Below, one piece after another: positions 1 to 10,031 of a DNA stretch of 64,000 bases. The position numbers and the translations under genes were made by a program. How positions within the stretch are numbered: position 1 is the stretch's first letter; every line of letters starts with the position of its first letter. This DNA is from Sandaracinaceae bacterium (GTDB lineage: Bacteria; Myxococcota_A; Polyangia; Polyangiales; JAFGIB01): positions 1 to 64,000 of the forward strand of contig JADGRF010000009.1 of the NCBI GenBank assembly GCA_017881055.1, read 5' to 3'. Under the pieces are notes generated by a model that did no database searches, was not told the DNA's origin, and saw nothing but the letters and a program-made list of their open reading frames with translations.

Positions 1-924
1 AAGGTCGTCCAGCAGGGCAAGCCGGTCGTCATCATCGCCGAGGACATCGACGGTGAGGCGCTCGCGACGCTGGTCGTGAACAAGCTCCGCGGCACCGTCC
101 AGGTCCTGGCCGTGAAGGCCCCGGGCTTCGGCGATCGGCGCAAGGAGATGCTGAAGGACATCGCGGTCCTCACGGGCGCGAAGGTCGTCAGCGAAGATCT
201 CGGCATCAAGCTGGAGAACATCACGGTCGCCGATCTCGGCAAGGCCAAGCGCATCACGGTCGACAAGGACAACACGACGATCGTCGACGGCGCCGGCAAC
301 AAGCCCGAGATCAAGGGCCGCATCGACGCGATCCGCAAGCAGATCGAAGAGACCACCAGCGACTACGACAAGGAGAAGCTCCAGGAGCGTCTCGCGAAGC
401 TCGTGGGCGGCGTGGCGGTGATTCACGTCGGCGCGGCGACCGAAGTCGAGATGAAAGAGAAGAAGGCGCGCGTGGAAGACGCGCTCAACGCGACGCGCGC
501 GGCCATCGAAGAAGGCATCGTGCCTGGCGGCGGCGTGGCGCTGTTGCGCTGCCAGTCCGTGCTCGACGCCCTCAAGGTGCCGGAAGATCAGAAGGCGGGC
601 ATCACCGTGCTCCGTCACGCGATCGAAGCGCCGCTGCGTCAGATCTCGGCGAACGCCGGCGTCGAAGGCGCCATCGTCATCGAGAAGGTGCGCGATGCCA
701 AGGGCGCGTTCGGTTACAACGCTGCGACCGACGAGTACTGCGACTTGGTCAAGGCTGGCGTGATCGACCCGGCGAAGGTCGTGCGCTGCGCTCTGCAGAA
801 CGCGTCCTCGGTGGCGAGCCTCATGCTCACGACCGAAGCGCTGATTGCCGAGAAGCCCAAGGACGGCAAGGGCGGCGGCGGCGGTCACTCGCACGGCGGC
901 GGCATGCCAGACATGGACATGTGA
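1..924 (+). CDS. groL: Chaperonin GroEL, C-terminal part (5' truncated by window edge)
   Basis: Frame 1 is open from base 1 ([51 protein letters not shown]...), classic GroEL; ends with Gly/His/Met-rich tail [17 protein letters not shown]. Confidence 0.97.
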   Translation, partial: KVVQQGKPVVIIAEDIDGEALATLVVNKLRGTVQVLAVKAPGFGDRRKEMLKDIAVLTGAKVVSEDLGIKLENITVADLGKAKRITVDKDNTTIVDGAGNKPEIKGRIDAIRKQIEETTSDYDKEKLQERLAKLVGGVAVIHVGAATEVEMKEKKARVEDALNATRAAIEEGIVPGGGVALLRCQSVLDALKVPEDQKAGITVLRHAIEAPLRQISANAGVEGAIVIEKVRDAKGAFGYNAATDEYCDLVKAGVIDPAKVVRCALQNASSVASLMLTTEALIAEKPKDGKGGGGGHSHGGGMPDMDM

Positions 925-958
925 GCACACCCGCTCACGTGTTTCGGTGAAACGGCAG

Positions 959-988
959 AACGCCGGATCCTCTGGGTCCGGCGTTTTG
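959..988 (+). terminator. Rho-independent terminator after groEL
   Basis: AACGCCGGATCC-TCTG-GGTCCGGCGTTTT hairpin (one bulge) followed by a T-rich run, just downstream of the groEL stop. Confidence 0.8.
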
Positions 989-1046
989 CTTTGTGGTGCG
1001 ACGACCTTGTAACGAACAGCCGATCCACTCGACCATTTCCAAGGCC

Positions 1047-2237
1047 ATGCCCGAGCTCGACCTCGCGACCGCCGTACCGGAGCCGCCGAAGCGCCGCAGC
1101 TTGGCGAAGCGAATTGCTGGCATCTCGCTGGGCGTGACGATCGCGTTGGGGATCGTGGGCTCGGCGCATCGCTATCTGTGGCTGCGCTTGGTGCACGATC
1201 CGGTCTGGCCGCGAGCGCTGGAGAGCGCAGGCAGTTGGGCGATTGGGCTCGCGATGGTCCTACTGTTTGCGTATCCGATCATCGAACGCATGCAACCGCC
1301 CCGCATCTCGCGCTTCGTCGTGTGGCCGGCGTTCGTGTGGCTGGGCGCGTGCTTCTACTTGCTGCTCGGCTTTGGTGCAGCTGACACACTGCGCGCATTG
1401 GTTGGCGCCCGCGGCCTTGCGGCTGCACGCATCGAGGCCGAGGCGGTGCTGGCTGGAACGGTCGCGCTGCTGCTCGTGGGCGCCTGGAATGCGCAGCGCG
1501 GGCCGGTGTTGCGCGAAGTCCAGCTGCAGTTACCACGTTGGCCGCGCGGGCTCGATGGCTACCGGATCGTACAGCTCACCGACATCCACATCGGTGCCAC
1601 GCTGCACAAAGAATTCGCGCAGCGGATCGTGGACATGACCGCGGCCGCTAAGCCGGACCTGATTGCGGTCACGGGAGATCTCGTCGATGGCAGCGTCGAG
1701 CATCTCGCGGACGACGTGGCGCCCTTCTCCAAGCTCGCGGCGCGCGATGGCGTGTTCTTCGTGCCTGGCAACCACGACCACTACTCAGGCGCGCGACGTT
1801 GGCTCTCGCACGTCGAGACGCTGGGCATGAAGGTGCTGCACAACTCCCACGTGGTGATCGAGCACCAAGGGCAGAGCTTCGTGCTCGCGGGCGTAGACGA
1901 TCCGACGGGCAGGCGCAGCGGCGGGCGCGGTGACGACGTCGACGCGGCCCTGCGCGGCACGCCGAGTGGGCTCGCCTGCATCCTACTCGCGCACGATCCG
2001 CGCAGCTTCACGCGCGCGCTGGCGCGGCAGGTGACGCTGCAGATCTCCGGGCATACACACGGTGGCCAGATCTGGCCGTTCGGCTATCTGGTGCTGCTAT
2101 CGACCCGCTTCGTGGCGGGCCACTACCGGGTGGGGCAGTCCCAGATCTACGTTAGCCGCGGCGCCGGGTTCTGGGGACCGCCGGTGCGACTGTTTGCGCC
2201 CTCCGAGCTCACGGTGTTGGTGATCAGTTCGGCGTGA
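1047..2237 (+). CDS. Calcineurin-like metallophosphoesterase with N-terminal TM region
   Basis: Motifs LTDIHIG, GDLVDG, GNHDHY, GHTHGGQIWP; several TM segments at the N-terminus. ORF opens at GTG 993; ATG 1047 is the likelier start. Confidence 0.9.
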   Translation: MPELDLATAVPEPPKRRSLAKRIAGISLGVTIALGIVGSAHRYLWLRLVHDPVWPRALESAGSWAIGLAMVLLFAYPIIERMQPPRISRFVVWPAFVWLGACFYLLLGFGAADTLRALVGARGLAAARIEAEAVLAGTVALLLVGAWNAQRGPVLREVQLQLPRWPRGLDGYRIVQLTDIHIGATLHKEFAQRIVDMTAAAKPDLIAVTGDLVDGSVEHLADDVAPFSKLAARDGVFFVPGNHDHYSGARRWLSHVETLGMKVLHNSHVVIEHQGQSFVLAGVDDPTGRRSGGRGDDVDAALRGTPSGLACILLAHDPRSFTRALARQVTLQISGHTHGGQIWPFGYLVLLSTRFVAGHYRVGQSQIYVSRGAGFWGPPVRLFAPSELTVLVISSA

Positions 2238-4122
2238 CTTGCACGCGGGTTCGTTCCAGCTGACGATCGTATTCCTGGGCCTGCAACGCCTCCTCGGAGG
2301 GATACATCGGGCGGCGCAGGCGGAGACGTTCGCCGACCTTGGGCATGACCACGCGACGCAGACCTCGCTCGCCGGGGTACAAGAACCAGTACCGCGGATC
2401 GTCGACCGAGGCGGGGAACGTGAAGCGCACTGCCTGCGGCTGGCCGAACAGCACGCGCAGGACGTCGACGCGCACACCGTCTACGCGGAGCACGTCACCC
2501 ACGTGGAAGGGCTCGTTGGCAGGTCGATAGTTCCCGCCGACGGCCATCATGGCGACGTCGCTCGTGAGCACGACGAGCTCGATGGCGTTGTCGGCGACGC
2601 GCACGAGATCCTGGGGCTGCGCCGCGCCACTGAGCAACAAGTATGACTTGGGCATGGGCCGCTGCGCCATGCGCCGCACGTACGGCAGGTACCACGCGCT
2701 CGTGAGATCCTGCGACGCGATCACCATCACGTGCTGTTGCGCGATGCGTGCCTCATCGAGCTCGGCCCGCAGCACCCAGGTATTCTCCAGCTCGGAACGG
2801 TAGCGCTGCCAGGCCGCCTCAGCGCGGTCGCGCTCGCTCGCAGCATCCACGTGGATCCAGAGCAAGACAGCGCACAGCACCAAACAGACACTGCGACCGA
2901 GCCACGACGGTCGCTTGGAAACGCCGAGAAAGAGCGCGAACAGCAGCGCTGCAATCGCAGCGTCGAAGCCGAGCGCAGCGGCGACAGTCAAGCGCGCCGA
3001 GACCATGCCGCCGGCAACGGGAATCAGCGAGAGCAGCGCGCCCCAGAGCAACCACGAGAACGACTGGGCCAGCGCGTCACCGAAGATCGCGCGAAAGCGA
3101 CGCAGGCAGAGCAACACGATGGTCAATGCGCACACGCCGATCGCGACGTGCCACACGCGCCAATCCGGGAACGCCAACCAGATACGCGCTGGGAACAGTT
3201 GCAGCTGCAGGATGTAGTCGCGCCAGGGACTGCCACCGGTGTACCAATCGGCCGGCACCCCGAACGCGAGCTCGGCAACGAGCACGGGAATGCGCCACAG
3301 CAACGCAGCGACGAAGGCGAGTGGTGCGGCGGTTGGGCTCAAATAGAAGCCTGAGCCGACAATGCCGTAGCCGAGGGCGCTGCGCACGCCGAGGTAGATC
3401 AGCGCAGTCACGACGACCGGCGCAAGACCCCGCGCGCGCGCTCGCCACGCATCGGGCCCACGCGTGGCAGATAGCTCGTACGCAGCGAAATATGCGAAGG
3501 CGCTGAAGGCGTACTCGCCGGCGCTGGCCGCGAGCACGATGAACACGATCGACAGGGCTCTGGCGACCCGCCCTGCTCGCTTGCGCCACAGCATGTGCGC
3601 ATACAACGCGAGGAACCCGAACGCCGTGGCGACGAGCGTGCTGCGGTTCGCGAGCCAACCGAGCGGCAAGCTGTGACCCTCTTCGAGCGCGAAGAGCAGC
3701 GTGGCGAGTGCCGCCATTGGCGGCGGCATGGCTTCCCACAGCACGAGGGCCACGGCGATCACGAGCAGCGCCCACCACAGAAACGAATGCCAGTGGAAAT
3801 AGCGCGCCGACAAGCCAAACGCTGCAAAGTCGAACGCGATCAGCGCGCTGCACAAAGGACGCAACATCGCCAGGTGCACGTGTGGATCGCTCCACCAGGG
3901 AAAATGTCCGCTGTCGATCAGCCGGCGCGTCTCGGTCGACGAGCCGTCGCCGAAGTTGAACATGTCGAAGCGCGAGCGCGGGACCGGGTACGCGCCGACC
4001 TGCATCGCGTGATGATCGAAGTCGTCGGCGAAGAAGCCCGCGTCGAGCAGGGGCGCGCGCAGCATGAAACCGGCGGCGAGGGCAATCACGAGGGAAAGCG
4101 GTAATGCAACGCGTTTGCGCAA
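2224..4122 (-). CDS. Multi-pass membrane protein, GT-C-like (PMT/ArnT-like architecture)
   Basis: Acidic motif FFADDFDHH after the first TM, many hydrophobic helices, long C-terminal soluble part. 14-bp tail-to-tail overlap with the upstream gene. Confidence 0.55.
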   Translation of the reverse strand: MRKRVALPLSLVIALAAGFMLRAPLLDAGFFADDFDHHAMQVGAYPVPRSRFDMFNFGDGSSTETRRLIDSGHFPWWSDPHVHLAMLRPLCSALIAFDFAAFGLSARYFHWHSFLWWALLVIAVALVLWEAMPPPMAALATLLFALEEGHSLPLGWLANRSTLVATAFGFLALYAHMLWRKRAGRVARALSIVFIVLAASAGEYAFSAFAYFAAYELSATRGPDAWRARARGLAPVVVTALIYLGVRSALGYGIVGSGFYLSPTAAPLAFVAALLWRIPVLVAELAFGVPADWYTGGSPWRDYILQLQLFPARIWLAFPDWRVWHVAIGVCALTIVLLCLRRFRAIFGDALAQSFSWLLWGALLSLIPVAGGMVSARLTVAAALGFDAAIAALLFALFLGVSKRPSWLGRSVCLVLCAVLLWIHVDAASERDRAEAAWQRYRSELENTWVLRAELDEARIAQQHVMVIASQDLTSAWYLPYVRRMAQRPMPKSYLLLSGAAQPQDLVRVADNAIELVVLTSDVAMMAVGGNYRPANEPFHVGDVLRVDGVRVDVLRVLFGQPQAVRFTFPASVDDPRYWFLYPGERGLRRVVMPKVGERLRLRRPMYPSEEALQAQEYDRQLERTRVQVTPN

Positions 4123-4264
4123 CGTGTGGTCCCCAAACGCGGGTTCTCTAGCCCCTCGATATCATGAACCCCCCGGGGTCCGTCGACTGCGCAGGCAGCG
4201 ACCCAGCGGAAACACTCGGGATTCCAGCCGACCCGGGCTCGTTTGAGGTAGTCTGTCTGCCCGA

Positions 4265-6721
4265 ATGCCACGCGCGCTCACGTACATCGGCATCTTTCTT
4301 ATCGCCATGGCGACCTTGATGCTGGAGGTGCTGCTCACGCGCATCACCAGCGTCAGCGCCTGGTACCACCTGGCGTTCTTCGTGATCTCGCTCGGCATGC
4401 TGGGCATGACCGCGGGGGCCGTGTTCGTCTTCGTGGCTCCGGCCCTGTTCACGCGCGAGCAGATCGCCGCGCGGCTCACGCAGTCCGCCTTGGGTTTCGC
4501 GCTGGTCGCCCCGATCTGCGTGGGCTTCACGCTGTCGATTCCGCTCGCACCGGTGAGCGACTTGATGAGCTTCTTCGCGTTGCTCGGCTGCGGCGCAACG
4601 CTGGCCCTGCCTTTCATTCTCGCGGGCATCACGCTCACGCTCGCGCTGACGCGTGCCGGTTTGCCCGCCAGCGTGGCCTATGGTGTCGATCTGATCGGCG
4701 CCGCCGTTGGCTGCTTGTCGATGCTTCCGCTGTTGGCGCACGTCGATGCGCCGAGCGCGGCGCTGTTCGCGAGCGCGATCGGTGCGCTGGCCGGCACCGC
4801 CTTTGCGATCGCCAACACGGGCCGGGCGCGCGGCGCCCTCTTGCCGATGCTCAGCGCGCTCGTGCTGTGCCTGTTGGCCAGTGGCAACGCCAGCGCGGCG
4901 TATCCCCCGTTCCGACCTGCCTGGGTAAAAGGCATCCGCGAAGTGCCCGAGTGGTTCTCGTACTTGGGCTGGAATACGTATTCGCGGATCACAGTGGACC
5001 AAGGCGGCGTGAAGCCGCCGGTGTTCTGGGCCAAAGGACGCAACACGCCACCCGAGATGCAGCTGCCGATCGAGCAGCGCGCGCTCTTGATCGATGGCGC
5101 CGCGGGCACGGTCATGACGCGCCTGGGCAGCTCGCTCGACGCGCACAGCTACCTCGACTGGGACATCACAGCGTTCGCGCACCGCTTGCGACCGAGCGGC
5201 CCTGCCGCAGTGATCGGTGTGGGCGGCGGCCGCGACGTGCTCGAGGCCATGCGCGTCGGCCACAAGCCGGTGATCGGCGTGGAGATCAACGACTTGATCG
5301 TGGGCCTGCACCGGGGACGCATGCGCGACTTCTCGGGCATCGCGAGCCTGCCCGGCGTGGAGTTGAAGACCGACGAAGCACGCTCCTTCATGGCGCGCGA
5401 CACACATCACTACGAAGTGCTGACGATGTCGCTGATCGACACCTGGGCCTCGACCGGCGCGGGCGCGTATTCGTTGTCCGAGAACGGCCTGTACACGCGC
5501 GAAGCGTGGCGCATCTTCATCAATCGACTCGCGCCGGACGGGATCTTCACCGTGTCGCGCTGGTACCTGGTGAGCTCGCCGGGTGAGACCGCGCGCATGG
5601 TCGCGCTGGCGATCGAGACGCTATGGTCGATGGGCGCGACGCAACCGCTGCACCACCTGGTGCTGCTGCAGAACGAGCAGGTCGCAACGCTGCTCGTGGC
5701 GCGCAATCCGTTCTCGGGGGCTGACATCGATCGCGTACAGGTCGAAGCGGTGCGCATGGGCTTCAACATGATCCTCACGCCGCGCAAGGTGCCGGCGCAT
5801 CCGGTACTGCGCCAGCTGGTCATGCAACGCACGCGCGACGCGCTCTGGACCTGGACCGCCAACCAAAAGCTCGATCTGACACCGCCCACCGACGCGCGCC
5901 CATTCTTCTTCTCGATGCTCAAGCCGAGCACCTGGCTGATGGACCGCACCAGCGTCGATCAGATGGACCTGAGCTTTCTCGGCAACCTGCAGGCCACCCA
6001 GACGCTCGTGTACGCGACGCTCGTGAGCGTGCTGCTGACACTCCTGACCGTACTCCTGCCGATGAGCCTGCGCAGGCGCGACTTCCCTGCGCTCGGGCGC
6101 GGCAACGTGATCGCGGCGTGCGGCTACTTCGCACTGATCGGCCTCGGCTTCATGTACGTGGAGATGGGCCTATTGTCGCGGCTCAACGTGTTTCTCGGCA
6201 GGCCGACGCTCGCGCTGGCGGTGCTGCTCGCGGGCATCATCTTCTTCACCGGCGTAGGCAGCATGGCGAGCGGTCGCATGCAGCTGGAACGCAGCAAGCT
6301 GACGACGTTCTATCCGTGGATCGCGGCCGCGCTGATCGGCGTGAGCGGCGCCGCGCTGCCAGCGACCATGCACGCCTTCGAGGCCTCCGGCACGCTGACG
6401 CGGGTGATCTGTAGCTTGCTGCTGATGGCGCCGCCGGCCTTCGGCATGGGCCTGGGGTTCCCGGTCGGCCTGCGCTTGGTCGAGAGCATGGAGACGCGCG
6501 TGCTCGCTGCCGCTGTCGGCGGCAAGGCGCGGGACAGTCACGAAGGCTCGGCACTCGGTCCGTGGCTGTGGGGCATCAATGGCGCGTGCGGTGTCTGCGC
6601 GAGTGGGCTCGCGCTCGGCACCTCGATGGTGTTCGGCGTCAACACGACGCTCGCGTTCGGCGCACTCTGCTACGTGCTCCTCCCGCTCGCCACCTCGCGG
6701 CTGCAGCGCGCCGGCTCATGA
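4265..6721 (+). CDS. Membrane-embedded spermidine-synthase-fold protein (paralog 1)
   Basis: TM bundles flank a SAM-binding spermidine-synthase-like core (AVIGVGGGRDVLEAM...VIGVEINDLIV); motif PPTDARPFFFSML. Confidence 0.83.
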   Translation: MPRALTYIGIFLIAMATLMLEVLLTRITSVSAWYHLAFFVISLGMLGMTAGAVFVFVAPALFTREQIAARLTQSALGFALVAPICVGFTLSIPLAPVSDLMSFFALLGCGATLALPFILAGITLTLALTRAGLPASVAYGVDLIGAAVGCLSMLPLLAHVDAPSAALFASAIGALAGTAFAIANTGRARGALLPMLSALVLCLLASGNASAAYPPFRPAWVKGIREVPEWFSYLGWNTYSRITVDQGGVKPPVFWAKGRNTPPEMQLPIEQRALLIDGAAGTVMTRLGSSLDAHSYLDWDITAFAHRLRPSGPAAVIGVGGGRDVLEAMRVGHKPVIGVEINDLIVGLHRGRMRDFSGIASLPGVELKTDEARSFMARDTHHYEVLTMSLIDTWASTGAGAYSLSENGLYTREAWRIFINRLAPDGIFTVSRWYLVSSPGETARMVALAIETLWSMGATQPLHHLVLLQNEQVATLLVARNPFSGADIDRVQVEAVRMGFNMILTPRKVPAHPVLRQLVMQRTRDALWTWTANQKLDLTPPTDARPFFFSMLKPSTWLMDRTSVDQMDLSFLGNLQATQTLVYATLVSVLLTLLTVLLPMSLRRRDFPALGRGNVIAACGYFALIGLGFMYVEMGLLSRLNVFLGRPTLALAVLLAGIIFFTGVGSMASGRMQLERSKLTTFYPWIAAALIGVSGAALPATMHAFEASGTLTRVICSLLLMAPPAFGMGLGFPVGLRLVESMETRVLAAAVGGKARDSHEGSALGPWLWGINGACGVCASGLALGTSMVFGVNTTLAFGALCYVLLPLATSRLQRAGS

Positions 6722-9168
6722 CCGAAGCGCGAACGCAGACGGCCGCAGTCTTGCCGCTGGCACTGTTCAGCGTGGTGGCGCTCGCGCTCGAGGTGCTCGT
6801 CACGCGCATCCTCTCGTACAGCGTGCACACGCTGCTGCTCTACGCCGTGCTCGGCGTAGCACTGCTCGGCTTTGGAATCGCCGGCACGCTCGTCGCGGTC
6901 TGGCCACGCCTGCTCGACCGCGAACGGTTGAAAAGCGCGCTCGCGTGGTCGAGCATCGGCGCGGTCTACTCCGTGGTGCTGTCGTTTGCGTGCTTTCTGC
7001 GGATCACGTCGTCGCTGCACGCGGTCGATGCGCTCACGTTTCTGAGCGCCGCGCTCGTGACACTGCCGTTTCTCGCGATCGGCTTCGTGGTCACGCTCGT
7101 GTTGTCGGCGGCCGGCTCGACGCTGCCACGCGCGTATGCTGCCAACCTGATCGGCTCCGGCCTCGGCTGCTTCGTGCCGATCTTGCTGCTCGGTCCGCTC
7201 GACGAGCAACACCTACTGGCGGTGCTCGCCGGCGTCGCCTGGCTCGCGGCGTGGGCCTACGTGCGCGGCGCGGAAACGTCGTGGTCGGCACCGAGCGTGA
7301 TCGTTCACGCGCTCGCGCTACCGCTGGTGATTGCCGGCTTCATCTTCGCCGAGGCCGTATTCCCGCTCGCCCCCGAACCGGCACCGCTCGGACAAGTGTC
7401 GGCGATCTCCGCGTACGCCAAGAGCCACGGCATTCGGATGATCCGTCGGCACGACGCGTCGAGCGCCGTCGGTCGCATCGAGATCTTCGAGTTTCAGAAC
7501 GTGCCGGGCTACGCGAACCCCTACCCGTTCATGTTCTATGCGCAGGACTCCAGCGCAGGCTCCACGCTCGTGCACTGGGACGGGCGCACACGCTCCGCCC
7601 CGCAGCCGCCAGCGGCAGGCGCACCGATCAGCGAAGTCGCGCATCTGTGCAGCGACACGATCTACAGCGCAGGCTACTTCCGGCCGCGGCCGCGCGTGCT
7701 CGTGATCGGACTCGGCGGCGGCCCCGATCTGCTGTGCGCGCTGTATCACGAGGCCACGCACGTCGACGTGGTGGATATCAACCCGCGCACAGTCGCTGCC
7801 ATTCGCGGCCCATTCTCGGCGTTCCTCGGTCACGCGCCGCAGAACCCCGCTGTGACCTTCCACGTGCAGGACGGGCGCAGCTTCGCGCACGGCACACGCG
7901 CCGGCAGCTACGACTTGATTCAGCTGAGCGGCACGGACACCAAGCAAAACCTTGCCTCGGGCTCACTCACGCTCAGCGAAAACCATCTCTATACGGTGGA
8001 AGCGTTTCGCGACTATTTGCAGAGCCTGACGCCGACTGGCGTGCTCGCGATCATTCGTTTCGGCGAGCCCGAAGCGCTGCGTCTCGCCAACACCGCTGCA
8101 TCGGCCCTGCGCAGCATGGGCGCAACCGCTCCTCAGCTGCAGATCAGCGTCGTGCACGACGGCGTGCTCTACGGCGTGATGGTACGTCGCACCGCGTTTC
8201 CACAGGATGAGACCAACGAGCTGTTGCGCTGCCTCAGTCCCACCGCCTTCCGCGGCGTCGACGTGTTCTTCGCGAAGCTCTACGAGCTGCCGTTTCACAA
8301 GCCCGTCGAAATCGCCTACACACCGTTCGGTCCAAGCAACCCGACCTTCACCCGCTTCTTCGAGCAGGTGCAGCTCGGCGAATCGGGTCCGTTCACCGAC
8401 GCCTATCCGTTCGACATCCGGCCCACCACCGACGACCGGCCGTTCTTCTTCGACATCTTTCGCCACGACGACCTGTCCACCTTCATGCGTGCGCCGCACA
8501 TGAAGACGCTGCGCGACATCTTGTTCGCGCTCGGCGCGCTGTCGCTCGCGTTCGTGCTCGCGCCCGTGCTTTTGAGACGACAGGCGCTGCGCGGTTCAGC
8601 GCTCGTGGTTGCGCCGCTGTATTTCACGGCTATCGGGCTCGCGTACCTGTTCGTCGAGGTTTGGCTTCTGGCCCGCTTCTCCGTGTATCTAGGGCACCAG
8701 ACCCACGGGCTCAGTGTCGTGCTCTCCACTCTGCTGGTCACGACCGGGCTCGGCGCATGGTGGTCACCGCGCGCTGCACGCTCCTCACGCATGCGCGCGA
8801 CGCTCGGCGCGAGCCTCGCGGCGCTGGTGCTCGTGCTCGGTAGCTACAACCTCACGAGCATCGTCTCGGCGACGTGGTCGCAACCGTTTGTACTGCGCGT
8901 GTTGATCACCATCGCTTGCATCACGCCGCTCGGTTTCTGCATGGGCCTGCCCATGCCTTCGGGCCTTTCGTGGGCGCGCTCGGCCTATCCGGGGTCGGTC
9001 GCGCTGTGCGTCGGCATCAACGCGTTCGCCTCGGTGATTGCGACCATTGCGGTGCTGCCGATCTCGTTGTTCTACGGCTACGGCGCGGTGCTCGGCTGCG
9101 GCGCTGCGTTGTACGTGCTCGCGAGCCTGCTCGCGTTCGGCATGCGTCGCCCTACTACGCCGACCTGA
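6718..9168 (+). CDS. Membrane-embedded spermidine-synthase-fold protein (paralog 2)
   Basis: VLVIGLGGGPDLLCALY..VDVVDINPRTV; PTTDDRPFFFDIF; ATG 6718 overlaps the TGA of the preceding gene (ATGA). The 868-aa ORF start at 6562 is out-of-frame extension. Confidence 0.83.
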   Translation: MTEARTQTAAVLPLALFSVVALALEVLVTRILSYSVHTLLLYAVLGVALLGFGIAGTLVAVWPRLLDRERLKSALAWSSIGAVYSVVLSFACFLRITSSLHAVDALTFLSAALVTLPFLAIGFVVTLVLSAAGSTLPRAYAANLIGSGLGCFVPILLLGPLDEQHLLAVLAGVAWLAAWAYVRGAETSWSAPSVIVHALALPLVIAGFIFAEAVFPLAPEPAPLGQVSAISAYAKSHGIRMIRRHDASSAVGRIEIFEFQNVPGYANPYPFMFYAQDSSAGSTLVHWDGRTRSAPQPPAAGAPISEVAHLCSDTIYSAGYFRPRPRVLVIGLGGGPDLLCALYHEATHVDVVDINPRTVAAIRGPFSAFLGHAPQNPAVTFHVQDGRSFAHGTRAGSYDLIQLSGTDTKQNLASGSLTLSENHLYTVEAFRDYLQSLTPTGVLAIIRFGEPEALRLANTAASALRSMGATAPQLQISVVHDGVLYGVMVRRTAFPQDETNELLRCLSPTAFRGVDVFFAKLYELPFHKPVEIAYTPFGPSNPTFTRFFEQVQLGESGPFTDAYPFDIRPTTDDRPFFFDIFRHDDLSTFMRAPHMKTLRDILFALGALSLAFVLAPVLLRRQALRGSALVVAPLYFTAIGLAYLFVEVWLLARFSVYLGHQTHGLSVVLSTLLVTTGLGAWWSPRAARSSRMRATLGASLAALVLVLGSYNLTSIVSATWSQPFVLRVLITIACITPLGFCMGLPMPSGLSWARSAYPGSVALCVGINAFASVIATIAVLPISLFYGYGAVLGCGAALYVLASLLAFGMRRPTTPT

Positions 9169-10021
9169 CGGCCGCGCCTGCACCACGAGCGAGCTTGCTC
9201 GCGAGCGCATCCGGACCTTCTTTCGCGATCGCCAGCACGAGGTGTCCCATCTTCGGGTGCGCGGGCGCGATGTCGGCTGGCAGGCCGTGCTCGGCCAGCG
9301 TCTCGGTGGCCACGGGCCCGATCGATGCAATCACGACGCGCTCGTGCAGCGCGGACAAGAGCAGAGCGCGCCGACCGCGTCGTTCCGCCACGTCCAGCAG
9401 ATGTTCCACCTGACGCCCGCTCGTAATCGTCAGGACATCGGCCTGACGCCCGCACAGCGTGTCGATCGCACCCTCGAGCGGCGCAAGATCCTCCGGCAGC
9501 GCCCACGCGTAGACGGCAACGCTCTGCACCGTGGCACCACGTGAGGCCAGGCTCGCGAGCAGCTCCGTGCTCGGCTTGCCATACTCCTGCACGAACACGC
9601 GCTGTCCCGACACGGGCACTTCGCGATCGATCACCCCCAGCAGCTCGCGCCACGTGTTCGGCTCGGGCGCGACCGCGACGGCACGCAAACCGAGGGCCTT
9701 GAGCACCGCCACGGGCTTCGGCCCACGGCAGACCAGGCGCGTCTTCGACAGCGCTGCGAGCACGTCCGCGCGCGGCCAACGCACGGCGAGCGCATCGACC
9801 AGCGTGCGCAGGCCGACGCCCGTGAGCAGCACCAGCACGTCGCACTCGCCGGCCAGAAGCCGTTCTCCGAAGGCAAGTACCTCACGCTCGTCGCGCAGAG
9901 GGATCTCTCGCATCGAGGGCGCGCTGATCGCTATGCAGCCGTGGCGCTCGAGCAAGCGCACCATCTCGATCGCATTGCGACTCTCGAGACTCACGACACG
10001 TAGCGCGGACGGCGACGTCAT
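9155..10021 (-). CDS. hemD: Uroporphyrinogen-III synthase-like protein
   Basis: MTSPSALRVVSLESRNAIEMVRLLERHGC..P..REIPL...LTGVGLRTLVDAL...LPEDLAPLEGAIDTLCGRQADVLTITSGRQVEHLLDVAER; ATG at 10021, TAG at 9155. Confidence 0.8.
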   Translation of the reverse strand: MTSPSALRVVSLESRNAIEMVRLLERHGCIAISAPSMREIPLRDEREVLAFGERLLAGECDVLVLLTGVGLRTLVDALAVRWPRADVLAALSKTRLVCRGPKPVAVLKALGLRAVAVAPEPNTWRELLGVIDREVPVSGQRVFVQEYGKPSTELLASLASRGATVQSVAVYAWALPEDLAPLEGAIDTLCGRQADVLTITSGRQVEHLLDVAERRGRRALLLSALHERVVIASIGPVATETLAEHGLPADIAPAHPKMGHLVLAIAKEGPDALASKLARGAGAAVRSA

Positions 10022-10031
10022 GACGCCGAGT